Shown here: positions 51,256 through 59,810 of the stretch, in pieces
How positions within the stretch are numbered: position 1 is the first letter of the stretch
Layout: each line of letters opens with the position of its first letter
NCBI GenBank assembly: GCA_934121905.1
Contig: CAKOVI010000005.1
Coordinates: 19,442-83,441, forward strand
Direction: 5' to 3'
DNA length: 64,000 nt
Origin: an uncultured Clostridia bacterium
Lineage (GTDB): Bacteria > Bacillota > Clostridia > TANB77 > CAG-508
Notes under the pieces: model-generated
Told to the model about the DNA's origin: nothing
Seen by the model: only the letters and a program-made list of their open reading frames with translations
Databases searched by the model: none
Made by a program: the position numbers and the translations under genes

Positions 51256-51858
51256 TTATTCGGCTTTCTTCCATTCACCATGAAATTCGTAAACATACTC
51301 TGTTTTATCATCTATACAGTATTTTTTATATAAGCTTTTTATATTATTTTTATTAAGCACCTTATCTAAACCATTATCTTTTATTTGAGTAAATACTTCA
51401 TCTAAAAATCTTTCAACCTTGGGATTTACTATTGTTCTTGTTTTCTCCTTTTGCCAATATTCATATTCTGAACTTTGAGTCCAATTTTTGCCATTATATG
51501 TAATACTTGCTGATAGCTTGTCACATATCATCTCAGCCATATATTTATATGGTATTACAGGTGCAACACCTTTTGTTCCTAAATCAACCCAATATTGAAA
51601 ATGGTGTTTATTTCTTCCTTTATGATGTAACCATGCTTTTGAATATCCATTTTTTTTCTTACATATTGTAATTGGACTTACTTTTCCATCATAGTATTTT
51701 ATGCTTTCCCCAAATTCATCAATAGAAAATTTTGACCAATCATGCATAAATCCTCTAAATGGTATTCCTAATTTGCAACTAAATTTAAAAACAAGCCATT
51801 TATGTTTACTTACTAACTTAATATGTTTAAAAAAATTTGATACAATATTTTTTGACAT
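51256..51858 (-). CDS. DUF5662 family protein
   Basis: 200 residues matching the DUF5662 family: HIKLVSKHKWLVFKFSCKLG, IPFRGFMHDWSKFSIDEF, KAWLHHKGRNKHHFQYWVD and YKYMAEMICDKLSASITYNG. The many histidines and aspartates (HDWSK, HHKGRNKHH) suggest an HD-like metal site, but the activity is unknown. Its stop is 27 bases before the transketolase start. AAGGTT precedes the ATG. Confidence 0.8.
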   Translation of the reverse strand: MSKNIVSNFFKHIKLVSKHKWLVFKFSCKLGIPFRGFMHDWSKFSIDEFGESIKYYDGKVSPITICKKKNGYSKAWLHHKGRNKHHFQYWVDLGTKGVAPVIPYKYMAEMICDKLSASITYNGKNWTQSSEYEYWQKEKTRTIVNPKVERFLDEVFTQIKDNGLDKVLNKNNIKSLYKKYCIDDKTEYVYEFHGEWKKAE

Positions 51859-51935
51859 TTAAATAACCTTCTTTACTACATTTTTTATTCTAACTCTATC
51901 TATTAAACCACATTTTTCCCATTTTAGCAATGTTT

Positions 51936-51964
51936 TTGACTTTTTTATTTTTTGATGTTATAAT
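51936..51964 (+). promoter_or_regulatory. SigA-type promoter for smpB
   Basis: TTGACT, a 17-base spacer and TATAAT, 33 bases before the start codon. Confidence 0.8.
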
Positions 51965-51997
51965 TTTAATTGAAATTTTTATGTGAGGTTTAAAAAA

Positions 51998-52457
51998 ATG
52001 GCTAATAATACTAAATTAATTGCAAAAAATCCTAATGCATATCATAACTATGAAATTATTGATAAAATTGAATGTGGAATTGTTTTATCTCGGAACAGAA
52101 ATAAAATCTATTAGAAAAGGAAAAGTCAATTTAAAAGATTCTTTTGCCAATATAAAAAATGGCGAATGTTTTGCAATTGGCATACATATCAGCCCATATG
52201 AATTTGGCAACATTTTTAATAAAGACCCTTTAAGAGATAGAAAGCTTTTATTAAATAGGTCAGAAATTAATAAGTTGGTAGGAAAAATACAAACGAAAGG
52301 ATATTCTTTAGTTCCTATTAGTCTTTATTTTAAAGGTAGTTTGGTTAAACTAGAATTAGGTATTGGTAAAGGAAAAAAATTATATGATAAACGTGCTGAT
52401 ATTGCAAAAAAAGATGCTGAAAGAAGAATGCAAATAGCATTGAAGGGGAATTATTAA
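51998..52457 (+). CDS. smpB: SsrA-binding protein SmpB, one +1 recoding site
   Basis: 152 residues after skipping the C of the in-frame CGG at 52091-52093. SmpB carries tmRNA into stalled ribosomes. It starts MANNTKLIAKNPNAYHNYEI (GAGG site). The first 31 codons give the conserved IDKIECGIVLS. The restored glycine 32 continues GTEIKSIRKGKVNLKDSFA, the most conserved stretch of the family. Later come HISPYEFGN, LRDRKLLLNRSEI, VPISLYFKGSLVKLELGIGKGKKLYDKR and the basic tail. Without the shift the product ends after 38 residues. Since SmpB rescues ribosomes stuck on undecodable codons, dependence on a CGG shift could be a feedback control. Convergent with the next gene; the stop codons overlap by two bases. 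Confidence 0.93.
52091..52094 (+). other. +1 recoding site CGGA in smpB
   Basis: Context TTA TCT CGGA ACA. Frame 0 stops seven codons later at TAG. The glycine restored is invariant in close SmpB relatives. Confidence 0.92.
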
Positions 52458-53443
52458 TGTTCTTCCCCTTCATATGTAGGCTTTTTATCTTCTTCAATTA
52501 GCATCTTTTTATTTTTTCTTTCTTTAAATCCTTTTGTTGCTTCTAAAACTTCGTTCTTAGATAACTGAATATATGTCATCTCTTCCTTTGAATACATATA
52601 ATAAATTGGCTCTTCTTGTTTTAATTTTAATTCAATAATAGATAAAATATTTACTTCTTCTCCATCACTTTTTACAAATTCATATGTATCAAATTTTTTA
52701 CTTTCAAATTTGTCTAAAACTGATGTACAAAAAAGATGTTTATAAAATTTCTTTAATTCATCTGGTCCAGCTGTTCTATCTCTAAATTTTATTAATTTGT
52801 TTATATAATATATTTTATTTTTTAATATATCATCTCTCGATAATTTTTTCGTATCAATTCCTTGAGCCTCAAGAAATTTTAAAAAATTGTTTGTATTTTT
52901 AACTTCATTAGCTAATAATTTAAATACCATATCATTATAATCCAGCTTTATTGAGCCTGTTTTTAAATCAATTTTCTTTAGTATATCATTTGGAATTTCT
53001 GCTACATCTTGAGCTTCTTCATAGTTATTTTTCTTAATTCCGAAAAAAGCTGTTCTTAATCCAAATCTACAATTTTCAATATCTCCTGCAATATTGGTAA
53101 AATATTTATCTCTGTTTTCATCCCAAAATACTAGTGCCACATCTTGTACCAAAATTTTTCTATTAACTATGGCTTTTTTATATATCAATTGAGCCTTTAT
53201 ATTTAATTCTTTTAGCAATTGTAAATAAATTTTATTAGCAGTGTTACATACTTTCCTTATATCTGCATCTTTTCTTATGTCAACATCTCCATAATAAATA
53301 TCTTTCATAAGACTTTCATCTTCTCCATAAGCAAATCTTTCATCATATGCTATATTTTTGCAAATTTGTCTATATAAATATCTTGCTTTTTCAATCGTAG
53401 TCCATGATTCATCTATCTTATCTAATAACTCAATGTATTTCAT
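52454..53443 (-). CDS. transglutaminase-like protein of unknown function
   Basis: 329 residues from ATG 53443 (GGAGG 8 bases upstream). The N-terminal 160 residues resemble the core of transglutaminase-like folds: EKARYLYRQICKNIAYDE, then VCNTANKIYLQLLKELNI where the Cys would be the nucleophile, and VALVFWDENRDKYFTNIAGD for a His/Asp partner. The usual His is not evident (VALVF where HAW is common), so activity is doubtful. The C-terminal part is charged and helical. No signal peptide. Convergent with smpB. Confidence 0.5.
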   Translation of the reverse strand: MKYIELLDKIDESWTTIEKARYLYRQICKNIAYDERFAYGEDESLMKDIYYGDVDIRKDADIRKVCNTANKIYLQLLKELNIKAQLIYKKAIVNRKILVQDVALVFWDENRDKYFTNIAGDIENCRFGLRTAFFGIKKNNYEEAQDVAEIPNDILKKIDLKTGSIKLDYNDMVFKLLANEVKNTNNFLKFLEAQGIDTKKLSRDDILKNKIYYINKLIKFRDRTAGPDELKKFYKHLFCTSVLDKFESKKFDTYEFVKSDGEEVNILSIIELKLKQEEPIYYMYSKEEMTYIQLSKNEVLEATKGFKERKNKKMLIEEDKKPTYEGEEH

Positions 53444-53506
53444 TCTGTTGACCTCCACAAAAAATTAATAGATATGATTATATCATACCTATTAATTTTT
53501 TTCAAC

Positions 53507-54025
53507 CTATTTAGAAAAACTTATCCAGCCAAAGTCGTTATTTACAGCCTCTCCGCCTTTTACAATAACCATACCTTGGTCTTCGTCACTGTCTGACATT
53601 TCAATTGATTTAACATTTTTTGCAATTAATTTCTTTGTTACAATATTTTTTTCTTCATAACCCTCTCCATCAAAAGTTACAACATATGTATTTCCATTGT
53701 CATATAAATACACTCTGTATAAAGATGCCCCCATAAATCCGCTCGGAGATACTTTTTTGGTGATTTTTTCATCATTTTCATTAACTTCTTCTGTGGTCTC
53801 TTCTGCAGTATTTGTGTTTTCTGTAATATTTTCTTGAATTTCATTTTTGTTTAAATCTGTTCCTGTTTCATTTTGAGTTTCATTATCAGAAATTACATTT
53901 TGAGTCTCTTCTTGCGTATTATTTGAAATTGTTTGGTTATTGTTGTTGTTTTTTGATATTCCTATTTCTAGTAATATTATAAATACTATTATTATTGCTA
54001 TGATAAATATTATTTTTTTCTTCAT
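53507..54025 (-). CDS. membrane-anchored acidic protein
   Basis: 172 residues: N-terminal anchor KKKIIFIIAIIIVFIILLEI, then about 75 residues of Asn/Thr/Glu-rich low-complexity linker (TQEETQNVISDNETQNET), and a small C-terminal beta domain (SLYRVYLYDNGNTYVVTFDG, SIEMSDSDEDQGMVIVKGG). I recognise no family. Layout suggests an extracytoplasmic sensor or lipoprotein-like domain. GGAGG selects ATG 54025; upstream in-frame residues come from the repeat. Confidence 0.6.
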   Translation of the reverse strand: MKKKIIFIIAIIIVFIILLEIGISKNNNNNQTISNNTQEETQNVISDNETQNETGTDLNKNEIQENITENTNTAEETTEEVNENDEKITKKVSPSGFMGASLYRVYLYDNGNTYVVTFDGEGYEEKNIVTKKLIAKNVKSIEMSDSDEDQGMVIVKGGEAVNNDFGWISFSK

Positions 54026-54055
54026 ATTTTTGCCTCCATTTCTCATTGAAAATGT

Positions 54056-54111
54056 CCCATTGGGACCGGTTCTTTTTGGTACATTTTTGCCAAAGGAACC
54101 GTCCCCAATCA
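54056..54111. repeat. palindromic repeat, mixed type
   Basis: Left arm CATTGGGACCGGTTCTTTTT, right arm AAAGGAACCGTCCCCAATC: one arm of each family type, so the arms pair imperfectly. Confidence 0.85.
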
Positions 54112-54117
54112 AAAAAA

Positions 54118-55047
54118 TTATGCCTTATTACTTGAACCAAACACATCTCTTATTTTATGCTGTACTGTTGCTTTTATTAAATCTCTTGCAGGTGTTAAAT
54201 ATTTACGTGTATCAAAAGCTGATGGCTCTTCTACAAATACCTTTCTTATTCCTGCAGTCATTGCAAGTCTTAAGTCTGTATCAACATTTATTTTAGAAAC
54301 TCCCGAAATAGAAGCAGTGTGAAGTATATCATCTGGAACACCTTTAGCTCCTGGTATATCTGCGCCATATTTGTTGCATTGTTCAACCAATTCTGGAATT
54401 ACTGTTGATGCCCCGTGAAGTACAATCGGAGTATTTGGAATTCTTGCCTTAACTTCTTTTAAAATATCAAAACGTAATTTAGCTTCTCCTTTAAATTTAT
54501 ATGCTCCGTGGCTTGTTCCTATAGCTATAGCTAAAGAGTCGCAACCTGTTTCTTTAACAAATCTTTCTGCATCTGCTGGGTCTGTATAAATTGCATCACT
54601 ACTTGCTACGTTTACATCATCTTCAATTCCTGCAAGTTTTCCAATTTCTGCTTCAACCATTACTCCTTTTGAATGTGCATATTCTACAACTTTTTTTGTT
54701 AATTCTACATTTTCTTCGAAACTATATTTTGAACCATCTATCATTACTGATGTGAAACCATTATCTATACACATCTTGGCTGTTTCAAAATCTGGTCCAT
54801 GGTCTAAGTGAATTGCAACTGGTATTTCTGGATGCTCCTCTGTTGCAGCCTCTACCATTTTCATTAAATAATTTATTCTTGCATATTTTATTGCACTTGA
54901 TGATGCTTGTAATATAACTGGTGATTTTTCCTCAGCTGCCGCATCTACAATTGCTTGTATTATCTCCATATTATTTACATTGAATGCTCCTATTGCATAA
55001 TTTTCTTTCATTGATTTTTCAAACATTTCCTTTGTCGTTACTAACAT
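54118..55047 (-). CDS. fba: class II fructose-bisphosphate aldolase
   Basis: 309-residue zinc aldolase splitting fructose-1,6-bisphosphate. Metal ligands and active site: IPVAIHLDHGPDFETAKMCI (Asp and His), SVMIDGSKYSFEENV, VEAEIGKLAGIED (Glu), AIAIGTSHGAYKFKG (His), PIVLHGASTVIPEL (His) and KINVDTDLRLAMTAGIRK (phosphate/NVDTD motif). AGGAGG fixes ATG 55047, which has a strong promoter upstream. A repeat separates it from the acidic membrane protein gene. Confidence 0.96.
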   Translation of the reverse strand: MLVTTKEMFEKSMKENYAIGAFNVNNMEIIQAIVDAAAEEKSPVILQASSSAIKYARINYLMKMVEAATEEHPEIPVAIHLDHGPDFETAKMCIDNGFTSVMIDGSKYSFEENVELTKKVVEYAHSKGVMVEAEIGKLAGIEDDVNVASSDAIYTDPADAERFVKETGCDSLAIAIGTSHGAYKFKGEAKLRFDILKEVKARIPNTPIVLHGASTVIPELVEQCNKYGADIPGAKGVPDDILHTASISGVSKINVDTDLRLAMTAGIRKVFVEEPSAFDTRKYLTPARDLIKATVQHKIRDVFGSSNKA

Positions 55048-55072
55048 ATTTTTACCTCCTGTTTTTTTGTTT

Positions 55073-55101
55073 ATTTTATTGCTAATTTGTGTAGTTGTCA
55101 A
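55073..55101 (-). promoter_or_regulatory. SigA-type promoter for fba
   Basis: TTGACA, a 17-base spacer and TAAAAT on the minus strand, 26 bases before the start codon. Confidence 0.75.
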
Positions 55102-55107
55102 GCATTT

Positions 55108-55162
55108 TTTCTGATTGGGGACGGTTCTTGTAGTTCAAAAGAACCGTCCCCAATCAGAAAAA
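55108..55162. repeat. palindromic repeat, GGGGACGGTTC type
   Basis: Arms TTTTTTCTGATTGGGGACGG... and complement, loop GTAGTTC, immediately upstream of the fba promoter. Confidence 0.92.
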
Positions 55163-55163
55163 A

Positions 55164-56165
55164 CTACACAACATACTCAATACTATTCCCCGCAAAGTAT
55201 TTCTCCATAAGTTCTCTCAAATAAATTTCCACATCTTTCCTAACATCTACCTTATAAGCATATTTTCCATTTCCTCTTCCAGTCATAATATCTTTATTAA
55301 ATAAATTAATAGCATTTGGAAAAGCTTCTTCATTGATCTTAGTATGAACATAACTATAAGTCATAAAAATAATTTCAAAAAAGGCTGTATCTTTAACTTT
55401 TTTTGATAGCTTTTCGTTTAAAGTTTTAATTAGTTGTTCATATAATATTTTCCAATTATCTACCAAAATAACAGGTGCAATCAAAATACCCACTTTGTAT
55501 CCTGCCTCTGCAAGTTTATTAATAGCTTCGATTCTTCCTGTTAATCTTGATGTTCCAAACTCTACTTTATTTATTATTTCTTCTGGATTTACGCTCATTC
55601 TTATAACTATTTTACCATTATGTTTTAAAGGTAAAATATCATCGACCATATCAAATTTTGTAGGAAGTGTAAGCATTCCTTTTTTTGTGTTTGCAAAATT
55701 TTCTATAGTCCATACTAGATTTCCTGTTATTGTATTTTCTAGCACCAAATCACTATTGCTTCCTATTTCAAAGGTTAATTTTTTTTCACTTTTTTCTGCT
55801 GTCTTTATAATTTTTTCTAACATTTCCTCTCTATTTACAAACAACCTTAAATATGCACATTTATTATAATTACAAACCAAATAACAATACATACACATTG
55901 CTGTACATCCCGATGATGTGTATGGTACTAAAAAGTCTGATGTTTTATGATTCGGAACAAATTTGTGAGTTTTTCGTGTTCCTATTATTAGATTTCTTTT
56001 CATTTTCGGAAATTCCGAATTTTCTTTTTTTCTCATTTCTTCAATATTGTTGTGATTGTCTATTAATATTTTAGGTACTTCTTTGTATTTTTCCATTAAC
56101 TGCTTTCCTAATGGATAGTTTTCTATATTTTTTTCACAATATATAGCTTGTGGTTTGAATAACAT
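55164..56165 (-). CDS. splB: spore photoproduct lyase family radical SAM protein
   Basis: 333-residue radical SAM enzyme of the SPL family, which reverts the UV lesion spore photoproduct in germinating spores. The cluster motif is TSSGCTAMCMYCYLVCNYNK (C-x3-C-x2-C). Other family marks are PYTSSGCTAMC, TFEIGSNSDLVLENT, LTLPTKFDMVDDIL, VIRMSVNPEEIINKVEFGTS and IEAINKLAEAGYKVGILIAP. GGAGG precedes the start. It lies next to spoIVB, consistent with a spore former. Confidence 0.9.
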   Translation of the reverse strand: MLFKPQAIYCEKNIENYPLGKQLMEKYKEVPKILIDNHNNIEEMRKKENSEFPKMKRNLIIGTRKTHKFVPNHKTSDFLVPYTSSGCTAMCMYCYLVCNYNKCAYLRLFVNREEMLEKIIKTAEKSEKKLTFEIGSNSDLVLENTITGNLVWTIENFANTKKGMLTLPTKFDMVDDILPLKHNGKIVIRMSVNPEEIINKVEFGTSRLTGRIEAINKLAEAGYKVGILIAPVILVDNWKILYEQLIKTLNEKLSKKVKDTAFFEIIFMTYSYVHTKINEEAFPNAINLFNKDIMTGRGNGKYAYKVDVRKDVEIYLRELMEKYFAGNSIEYVV

Positions 56166-56238
56166 ATTTGCCTCCTTTTTTCTGTTGGTTCCGTCCTTTT
56201 TTGGCTATTCTCTCCAAAAAAAGATGGCACTAAATGAA

Positions 56239-57497
56239 TCAATCTTCTCTCATCTCTTTAAGCATTATATCACCAAATACAGCATACCCCTGTGTAGGAT
56301 CATTTACCAAAACATTCGTGATTGCTCCGAACAAACTTACCATTTTGTATAACAGGACTTCCACTCATTCCTTGGATTATTCCACCTGTTTTTTCAAGAA
56401 GTTCAGAGTCTTTAACTTTTATAAGCATTGACTTATTATCAGTATCATTATTTATAAATATTTTCTCAATCTCAATTTTATATTCCTTTACTTTTTGTAA
56501 ACCTTCATTTGCATCATTCAGAATATTTAGATTACAGTAAATTGATGCCTCTCCCAAAGTTATTTCATCTCTTCTTGCGACTTCCATTTCTTTTGAAAAA
56601 TCTGTTTTTATTCCTGATAAATTACTTACTGTTCCATAAATTCCTAAATTACTATTTTTATAAATTGTTCCAATTGTAGTTCCATCCTCAATCGTTCCTT
56701 GAATTTTTCCTGGATTTCCGTTTAGCTCCTTTTATTATTGACAATATTTTGGTTGTTAAAAATTCTCCATTTTGAATTTCCACTAATTGTCCTGTATCAC
56801 TATCTGTTATTCCATGTCCTAGTGCCGCAAAATTTCCTGTTGATGGTTCATAAAATGTAAGTGTTCCTATGCCTGCTGCACTGTCCCTTACCCAAAGTCC
56901 TAGTTTATAGGTTCCATCTGTGTATTCGACTGGGGTTATATTTGTGATTTTTGTTTCATTATTTCTTATATATTCAATTTTTAAATTTTGTCCTGATGAT
57001 TTATTTACAATTTCTATTAATTTTTTTGTGTCCGTTACTTCTTCCTCATTTATTTTGATTATTCGGTCTCCTTCTTCTATTCCTGAATTCTCATATGGTT
57101 TGTGTTTCTGATTATCCGTGCTCTTGATTTCACTCATCCCTACTACAAGCACTCCATTTGTATATAATTTGAGACCTGATACTTGCCCTACTGGTATTAC
57201 TGTTGTTTCGTCTATTATACTCATGTCTATTTCTTTTACATTAAATGTATTAAATAGCTTCACATCTATAGTTGCTTCTTTTGTTCCATTTTTTGTATTG
57301 TCCGTTAAGGTTGATGATGCTAAAACTGTGTCTAGGTCCTTGTCTCCTATTTTTAGTGAAATTCCGAAAAAGTTTCCTATTTTTGGAATCTCATTTCCGT
57401 ATAAAATGATTTTTTGAGGGATACTGTCTATTTTACAACAGTATATAAATATACATAGCAAAAAAGCAATAATAAATATTCTCTTGGTTCTTTTCAT
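56239..57497 (-). CDS. spoIVB: SpoIVB peptidase, two +1 recoding sites
   Basis: 418 residues after two skips (56718-56720 and 56327-56329). SpoIVB is the PDZ serine protease that signals from the forespore to activate SigK processing. The N-terminal anchor is RIFIIAFLLCIFIYCCKI. The PDZ domain (about 110-190) has VVGMSEIKSTDNQKHKPYEN and GIEEGDRIIKINEEEV. The S55 domain has FAALGHGITDSDTGQ (His), recoded Gly260 in KGAKGNPGKIQG, GIIQGMSGSPVIQNGKFV (Ser), then recoded Gly390 in VGAITNVLVNDPTQGYAVFG. Both glycines are family-conserved. Frame 0 alone gives a protein without the catalytic serine. AAGGTG selects ATG 57497. Confidence 0.9.
56326..56329 (-). other. +1 recoding site CGGA (second in spoIVB)
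   Basis: Context TTT GTT CGGA GCA, directly after the catalytic-serine motif. Skipping C gives VGAITNVLVNDP, a strongly conserved stretch. Confidence 0.9.
56717..56720 (-). other. +1 recoding site CGGA (first in spoIVB)
   Basis: Context GCT AAA CGGA AAT. Frame 0 continues KSRKNSRND and stops; skipping C gives KGNPGKIQGTIEDG. Confidence 0.9.
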
Positions 57498-57611
57498 TTT
57501 TTCACCTTCGAATTTATTATTGCTTTTTTTGTTTTTTTTATACAAAAATTAAAGTATTGCTCTATATAGAGAAGCCTATTCTCAAAATTTTTCTACATAT
57601 TCTTTTCATTT

Positions 57612-58622
57612 TTATCTACGTGCCTTCTCATCTAAAGAATCCAATGTATCCAAAGCCTTACCTGTTCCCAATGCCACACATGAAACCGTATCTTGAGCAA
57701 TCATTACATTTATTCCTGTTTTTTCTTGTAAAAGCTTATCTAATCCATCGATTAAGCATCCTCCACCTGTCATATAAATTCCTTTATCACTTATATCTGC
57801 TGCAAGTTCTGGTGGCGTTCTTTCTAATACAGAGTGAACTGCATCTACTATCATCAATGCTGGTTCTTGCAATGCCTCTAGCATTTCACTTGAATGTATT
57901 GTTATTGTAGTTGGAAGCCCTGTTGTTAAATCTCTTCCTCTGACATCCATTTCAACATCTTGTATTTTAGGATATACACATCCAACATTTACTTTTAGCT
58001 CTTCTGCTGTTCTTTCACCTATTGCTAAATTATATTTTTTCTTTATATATTTTGATACATATTCATCAAACTTATCTCCTGCAACTTTTATTGATGTACT
58101 TACAACTGATCCTCCTAATGATATTACTGCAATATCAGTTGTTCCACCACCAATATCTACTACCATATTTCCACATGGTTTTGATATATCTATTCCTGCT
58201 CCAATTGCTGCTGCTATTGGTTCTTCTATTAAATATACTTTTCTTGCTCCTGCATTTGTTGCTGCATCTATTACTGCTTTTTTCTCTACTTCTGTAACCC
58301 TTGATGGTATACATATCATTATTCTTGGAGCAAATAGCGTCTTTCCTCCAACTTTATTTATGAAATATTTTAGCATTTTTTCTGTTACTGTATAATCTGA
58401 TATTACTCCTTCTCTTAAAGGTCTTGTTGCTACAATATTTCCTGGCGTTCTTCCAAGCATTCTTCTTGCCTCTTCTCCTACTGCTACAACATCTCCTGTA
58501 TTATTATCAACTGCTACTACTGATGGCTCACGTAGTACTATTCCTTTGCCTTTTACATATGCTATGACTGTTGCTGTTCCTAAGTCTATTCCTATATCTT
58601 GTCCCCATCCGAATTTAAACAT
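57612..58622 (-). CDS. mreB: rod shape-determining protein MreB/Mbl
   Basis: 336-residue bacterial actin organising cell-wall synthesis. It has the phosphate-1 loop GIDLGTATVIAYVKGKGIVL, MLKYFINKVGGKTLFAPRIM, phosphate-2 MVVDIGGGTTDIAVISLGG, the adenosine motif ERTPPELAADISDKGIYMTG and the family C-terminus with VALGTGKALDTLD. A strong promoter and AAAGGAG precede it. It may be Mbl or MreBH rather than MreB, as no mreCD genes adjoin; spoIVB follows across a short gap. Confidence 0.93.
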   Translation of the reverse strand: MFKFGWGQDIGIDLGTATVIAYVKGKGIVLREPSVVAVDNNTGDVVAVGEEARRMLGRTPGNIVATRPLREGVISDYTVTEKMLKYFINKVGGKTLFAPRIMICIPSRVTEVEKKAVIDAATNAGARKVYLIEEPIAAAIGAGIDISKPCGNMVVDIGGGTTDIAVISLGGSVVSTSIKVAGDKFDEYVSKYIKKKYNLAIGERTAEELKVNVGCVYPKIQDVEMDVRGRDLTTGLPTTITIHSSEMLEALQEPALMIVDAVHSVLERTPPELAADISDKGIYMTGGGCLIDGLDKLLQEKTGINVMIAQDTVSCVALGTGKALDTLDSLDEKARR

Positions 58623-58677
58623 TCCGCATCCTTCTCCTTTGATTTTTTCTTTACATTATTATTACAATTCGGTTACA

Positions 58678-58706
58678 ATTATATTACATCTTTTATGTTT
58701 TAGCAA
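58678..58706 (-). promoter_or_regulatory. SigA-type promoter for mreB
   Basis: TTGCTA, a 17-base spacer and TATAAT on the minus strand, about 55 bases before the start codon. Confidence 0.75.
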
Positions 58707-58735
58707 TAGATTTTTTGATTTTATTCTAAAATGTT

Positions 58736-58795
58736 CTTTTGGGACCGGGTCTTTTTGGTACATTTTTTCCAAAAGGAACCAATCCCAATCAGAAA
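58736..58795. repeat. degenerate palindromic repeat, GGGACCGGGTC type
   Basis: TTTTGGGACCGGGTC then TTTTTGGTACA, and a decayed right arm AAAAGGAACCAATCCCAAT. Confidence 0.75.
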
Positions 58796-58831
58796 AGCGG
58801 ATATATCTCTTACTCAATATCCTCCTAGTTT

Positions 58832-59792
58832 TTATATTTTCCCAAATAATTTTTTGAAAAATTTACTTATTCTTGTCCAAAAGTTTTCTTTATATTCAAC
58901 AATACAATTTTGATTCTTATCTGTTTTATCTTTATTTTGAAATAATTTATCATAATTATATAGTTCATGTAATCGTTTTTGATTATTTTCTTCATTTTGT
59001 TCAGTTTCTAACAATATACTAGGCATCTCATCTGGATATTTATCTATCAATTTTTCAAAATATATGTCGTTTTTTTCTTGAAAAGTTTCAACATTATCAC
59101 TTTCTTTTTTCAAAGTGCTTATTTTTCCCCAAACTTTAATTGCATCCTATCATTTTCCATCATTTTTTCAAAATTTTCTATAATTACTGTCATCTTAGTT
59201 TTTCTTATTAAATCATCTATTAAATTAGGATATTTTTCTATCAAAGCATACATTATATCCATATTATTTTCCTGAATTTCACTAAAGTAACAACATTCCC
59301 ATAAATCTATAGCTTCCTTACCATCTACATATTTTTCTATTAATTCTTTTAAAATTTTTTCTTTATGTTTATTATCTAATGCCAAAAAATTTCTCGCCTT
59401 GCCTTAAAATTCGCCTTCATCATTATATCTATGATTTTTTCTCTGTCTTCTGCAATCTGCTTTATAGCCTTTTTTATGTGTATACCCAAAAATTTTCCAT
59501 TATTAACATATGCCTCCACAATAAAAGGAATTTTTTCTGAATTTTTTACTAAAATATCTGTATTTGTTATTTCACATATATTTAAAATAACATCATCGTC
59601 TTTTATTGATTCAATATCTTTTTCAAACACATTTTCTTTTACACTATCGTCTGTATCTTTCCAAACTTCTAAACTATATTCATTTTTTTCTAATAATTCA
59701 ATCAAAATATCCGTGTGTTTTAATTGAACTTCTGGAAACGTATTAGACCATATACCCTTTCTGGCAAAATCCGAAAAAACTTCATCTTTCAT
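58832..59792 (-). pseudogene. uncharacterised repeat-like protein broken by two homopolymer indels
   Basis: Three overlapping pieces (59376-59792, 59119-59385, 58832-59113) read as one 320-residue protein if one base is added to a T run (six to seven, near 59385) and one to an A run (five to six, near 59122). Joined, they show recurring units such as YALIEKYPNLIDDLIRKT and EKLIDKYPDEMPSILLET, and a terminal CIVEYKENFWTRISKFFKKL. Similar ends occur in the 149-residue protein at 61734. The internal pieces have only TTG starts and no good ribosome binding sites. No CGG is involved. Pseudogene, assembly indel or transcriptional slippage are all possible. Function unknown. Confidence 0.55.
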
Positions 59793-59810
59793 TATCTCTT
59801 CTATTATTTT

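Noticed and set aside
59119..59385. Three separate small genes at 58832-59792
   Set aside because: The downstream pieces have only TTG starts with poor ribosome binding sites, and the frames join into one coherent protein with single-base changes in homopolymers.
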